From the NCBI GenBank assembly GCA_003576915.1, contig QEVF01000036.1:1-33718 (forward strand): 33,718 nucleotides of DNA, written 5' to 3'. Positions 32,104 through 33,718 of this stretch are shown in pieces. The notes beneath the pieces are model-generated. The model was given only the letters and a program-made list of their open reading frames with translations, ran no database searches and was not told where the DNA came from. Both the position numbers and the translations under genes were made by a program. How positions within the stretch are numbered: the first letter of the stretch is position 1; each line of letters starts with the position of its first letter. Source of the stretch: Planctomycetota bacterium (GTDB lineage: Bacteria > Planctomycetota > UBA8742 > UBA2392).

Positions 32104-32856
32104 ATGCCTCGCGTACTTTCGTGCATTACGGTGGCCTGTCTGGCGGTTCTGTTCGGTGGAACGGCCAGCGCGCAGTACCGCGTGACTCAGGTGCTGCATG
32201 AGCCTACGGCGGCCGACGTCGGCCCCGTGATTGCGGCCCTTCCGGCGGACATTCCGCCCCCGACACCGGCAGGCGGCGGCCCCATTCCGCCCGCGGGCGT
32301 TGCGCCGAACAACGCTTACGGCAACGGCCGTCCTTATCACAACGAATTGCCTCGTGTCTCGGCGGAGTTCTTTGCCATGGGCGGCACCACGACCCATGAC
32401 TTGGCCTACCTGCGCAACGACTCAGCCAACGACATCACAGTCACGACGAACACCATCGCAATCACCAGCCGTCCCAAGAAGGACGTGGCCTCAAAGCCGG
32501 AAACTGCCGACCCAGGCCTCGTCGCCCAGTTCATTCATGGCACCGCCGCCAGCGTCACCATTCCCGCGGGCACGGAACTAAGCCTGTTCCTTCTGGTAAC
32601 CAAGTGGCTGCCCACGGTGGACACCAGCCCCCGCGACTACATCTTGACCATCACCATGCAGGACACCGTCAGCGCCAGCACCATTACAGCGACTGCGGCC
32701 ATGACCGTGCCCAAGGTCGGCGGCGATGACTCCGGCTGCGTTGTGAGTGATGGTGACGGCAGCCCCGCAGGCCTGATCCTCGCGGCGATGGGCGCCATGG
32801 CGGCCATTTTACCCCGTACCCTGCGCCGTTTGCGCAGACGATTCGTAATCAGATAG
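32104..32856 (+). CDS. Exported protein with C-terminal Cys/TM/Arg sorting signal
   Basis: The 250-residue protein has a signal peptide (GTASA/QYRV) and a Pro/Gly-rich segment (~50-75). A soluble beta-rich domain with repeated Thr/Ser strands follows (HDLAYLRNDSANDITVTTNT, SVTIPAGTELSLFLLV). The C-terminus is tripartite: DDSGCVVSDGDG, a hydrophobic helix (~AGLILAAMGAMAAILP) and an Arg cluster (TLRRLRRRF). This resembles MYXO-CTERM, Synergist-CTERM or similar rhombosortase/exosortase-type signals, in which the Cys region is cut and anchored. GGAGG lies five bases before the ATG. A strong terminator follows. The host protein may be a surface structural or adhesive protein; the exact class is not certain. 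Confidence 0.7.
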   Translation: MPRVLSCITVACLAVLFGGTASAQYRVTQVLHEPTAADVGPVIAALPADIPPPTPAGGGPIPPAGVAPNNAYGNGRPYHNELPRVSAEFFAMGGTTTHDLAYLRNDSANDITVTTNTIAITSRPKKDVASKPETADPGLVAQFIHGTAASVTIPAGTELSLFLLVTKWLPTVDTSPRDYILTITMQDTVSASTITATAAMTVPKVGGDDSGCVVSDGDGSPAGLILAAMGAMAAILPRTLRRLRRRFVIR

Positions 32857-32874
32857 GGCGGCGCATTCTTGATG

Positions 32875-32908
32875 AACCGAGGCGGAGCTCCGCCTCGGTT
32901 TATTTTTT
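32875..32908 (+). terminator. Strong intrinsic terminator
   Basis: AACCGAGGCGG / CCGCCTCGGTT form an 11-pair stem with loop AGCT, followed by TATTTTTT. It ends the sorting-signal gene. Confidence 0.85.
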
Positions 32909-33012
32909 GCACCCGGCAAACGATGCGAATCCCTGCATGCCACGGAAACCATGTGTGCCGCTGACGGTGGAACCTCCGGGGCCAAACCATGCGCGAGACG
33001 TTGGCGCGAGCG

Positions 33013-33028
33013 CGGCACGCCCGTTGCA
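33013..33028 (+). promoter_or_regulatory. Sigma-54-like -24/-12 element
   Basis: GGCACG-CCCG-TTGCA matches the sigma-54 core (GGCACG N4 TTGCA) exactly except that the flanking first T is C. It lies 115 bases upstream of the tRNA gene on the same strand; no ORF follows. It may be chance, an unusual tRNA promoter or the promoter of an undetected RNA. Confidence 0.3.
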
Positions 33029-33142
33029 GATCCTGACTCGGTGGCGCCCCCTTGCGCGAAGGACCGGTCAACGCTACCTTTCCGCGCCACGCCGGGGCTT
33101 CTTGAGCGTTCAGTCGCGCCAGGGGCCGGCGGCAAGACCCGT

Positions 33143-33219
33143 GGCTGGGTAGCTCAGTCGGTTAGAGCGAGGGTTTCATAAGCCCTAGGTCGCCGGTTCG
33201 AGTCCGGCCCCAGCTACCA
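33143..33219 (+). tRNA. tRNA with anticodon CAU (elongator Met, or Ile2)
   Basis: The 77-base cloverleaf has encoded CCA. Acceptor GGCTGGG pairs with CCCAGCT, the D-arm is GCTC/GAGC, anticodon arm AGGGT/GCCCT has loop TTCATAA, the variable loop is AGGTC and the T-arm GCCGG/CCGGC has loop TTCGAGT. Anticodon is CAT. The first acceptor pair is G1-U72 wobble, which differs from the unpaired C1/A72 of initiator tRNA, so it is not fMet. It is elongator Met or, if C34 is lysidinylated, Ile2; sequence alone does not decide. Confidence 0.9.
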
Positions 33220-33221
33220 AA

Positions 33222-33266
33222 GCAAAGCCAAGTGCCGCAATGGTTTACGCCATTGCGGCGCTTTGC
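33222..33266 (+). terminator. Hairpin after tRNA
   Basis: Inner stem GCCGCAATGG (33234-33243) pairs with CCATTGCGGC (33250-33259). Outer arms GCAAAGC (33222-33228) and GCTTTGC (33260-33266) also pair, leaving a five-base bulge. It follows the CCA directly and probably ends the tRNA transcript, though no long T run follows. Confidence 0.5.
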
Positions 33267-33485
33267 ATCTGTGGCTGCTTCAATTCGCGCGCCAACATCA
33301 ATGCCAACACGTTAGCGCCGATGGTCGGAATGGCCTGCCGATTTCGGTCGGTCAATGTCGCTTGCGCGGGCGAGGCTAGGTTGCTCTGTAACGCGGGGTC
33401 GTTGATGTCAGAGCAAGCCACTGGAAGTCAAGGGAAGCTACGCCAAGCGACGCGAAGCAGGGGATGGTTCTGTCGCTACTCCGGT
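33267..33485. other. Stretch with no supported gene
   Basis: Together with the flanking bases this is a 400-base non-coding stretch between the tRNA and the IS end. I see no coding sequence, RNA or clear attachment-site duplicate. There is a short imperfect direct repeat (aagctacgcc, aagcgacgcg, then aagc, about 33436-33459). The region next to a tRNA gene could be a former island insertion site, but nothing shows integration. Confidence 0.4.
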
Positions 33486-33565
33486 TATAATATCCTGCGT
33501 ATATTCATCCCCCCGTTCGCTTCGGTGGACGGGCGCGAGGCAGCCGAAAGGCTGCCTCTGCTTTT
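33486..33565 (+). other. Candidate small structured RNA unit: promoter box, two stable hairpins, T run
   Basis: A perfect -10 TATAAT (33486-33491) is followed by two hairpins. The first, CCGTTCGC-TTCG-GTGGACGG (33513-33532), is closed by a C(UUCG)G tetraloop. The second, GAGGCAGCC-GAAA-GGCTGCCTC (33537-33558), is closed by a GNRA tetraloop. TGCTTTT comes next. If transcribed from ~33498, it would be a ~65-nt RNA. No clear -35 box is seen, so transcription is unproven. Confidence 0.35.
33537..33565 (+). terminator. GAAA-capped terminator hairpin
   Basis: The nine-pair perfect stem GAGGCAGCC / GGCTGCCTC with a GAAA loop is followed by tgctttt. Confidence 0.6.
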
Positions 33566-33620
33566 GGAGCGGGCTTAGACACCTTTGTCTATGTTGACGC
33601 CTTTAATCTTTGCTTCGGTT

Positions 33621-33718
33621 TGTAGTGCTCCCCCGAAATCAAGCCACCTGTTCCTGTTGTTGGGCCCGGAACTGTTCCGGGCTCATGTAGTTCAGTGACT
33701 GGTGCGGCCTTTCTGAGT
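33621..33718 (-). mobile_element. Right end of the same IS3-family element (second copy, inverted)
   Basis: Bases 33620-33718 are the exact reverse complement of 1-99. The IS tip is at 33621, with interior sequence to its left. Transposase coding is on the minus strand, so the IS body would continue beyond the right edge. The flanks differ from the left copy beyond one base, so these are two insertions, or the two sides of one collapsed repeat in the assembly. Confidence 0.8.
33639..33716 (-). CDS. IS3-family transposase OrfB, C-terminal fragment (second copy)
   Basis: This is the same 26-codon transposase tail as at the left end (stop TGA at 33639-33641 on the minus strand), entering from beyond the right edge. 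It is identical in sequence to the first copy. Confidence 0.8.
   Translation of the reverse strand, partial: SERPHQSLNYMSPEQFRAQQQEQVA

Noticed and set aside
33143..33219. Initiator tRNA-fMet
   Set aside because: The first acceptor pair is G1-U72 rather than the unpaired C1/A72 type, and the anticodon stem lacks the three G-C pairs in the initiator arrangement.
33240..33578. 112-codon frame after the tRNA
   Set aside because: It starts inside the tRNA terminator hairpin, has no ribosome site or domain, and runs through the two tetraloop hairpins.
1..33718. Circular element suggested by matching ends
   Set aside because: The ends match as inverted, not direct, repeats, so they do not close a circle.
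1..33718. Composite transposon carrying the whole window
   Set aside because: The interior is mostly single-copy housekeeping genes (aspS, lpxB, waaA, ychF). Two IS ends next to assembly edges are better explained as contig breaks.
1..33718. CRISPR array or toxin-antitoxin pair
   Set aside because: No regularly spaced direct repeats were seen, and there is no paired small toxin/antitoxin gene order. The space upstream of the AvcD-type gene is too short for an obvious antitoxin RNA gene.

Overview
The window looks like a bacterial chromosome segment from a GC-rich, Gram-negative, flagellated organism. Lipid A/Kdo genes (waaA, lpxB), several lipoproteins, a TolC-like protein and a GspC-like protein imply an outer membrane, and a FlgM-like anti-sigma factor implies flagella. 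FG-GAP/VCBS proteins, an FHA protein, a Cys/TM/Arg C-terminal sorting signal and the low operon density would fit a planctomycete-like or other deep-branching lineage, but nothing here fixes the phylum. UGA is an ordinary stop codon for many genes in the window.

Both ends of the window are the same 98-99 bp sequence in inverted orientation. It encodes the last ~26 residues of an IS3-family transposase plus the IS terminal repeat. The segment therefore lies between two copies of one IS, where the assembly probably broke.

Layout: (1) 94-1551, an AT-richer, probably acquired anti-phage dCTP/dCMP deaminase (AvcD/DCD type) whose 3' end is cut by the IS. (2) 1614-6641, housekeeping and unassigned genes: an IPMS/HMG-lyase-family enzyme, a TolC-like lipoprotein, DUF309, a four-cluster ferredoxin and a DUF899-like thioredoxin-fold protein. 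(3) 6661-11229, an MFS transporter divergent from a fused FAD monooxygenase/Old Yellow Enzyme of the anthraniloyl-CoA/salicylyl-CoA hydroxylase type, translationally coupled to a PlsC acyltransferase. (4) 11296-15990, a lipoprotein, a membrane-anchored double cyclophilin, YchF, and an exported FG-GAP protein with one in-frame UGA that looks like a selenocysteine codon. (5) 16244-18741, a small zinc-ribbon protein, FlgM, and a nucleoside-salvage pair (cdd divergent from a CNT transporter). (6) 18990-25959, an abundant-looking lipoprotein, a GspC-like PDZ protein, a membrane-anchored ACP-like protein without the carrier serine, AspRS and a long FHA protein. (7) 26223-31780, a lipoprotein zinc metalloprotease, waaA with a ~90-residue insertion, and an operon of a radical SAM enzyme, a 49-aa membrane protein and lpxB. 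(8) 32104 to the end, a surface protein with a sorting tail, a tRNA with anticodon CAU, and a 400-bp non-coding stretch with a possible small structured RNA before the second IS end.

The items most worth following are the candidate selenocysteine FG-GAP protein (14893-15990), the IS-clipped AvcD gene, the serine-less membrane ACP-like protein, the WaaA insertion, the tiny gene between the radical SAM gene and lpxB, and a dispersed intergenic repeat.
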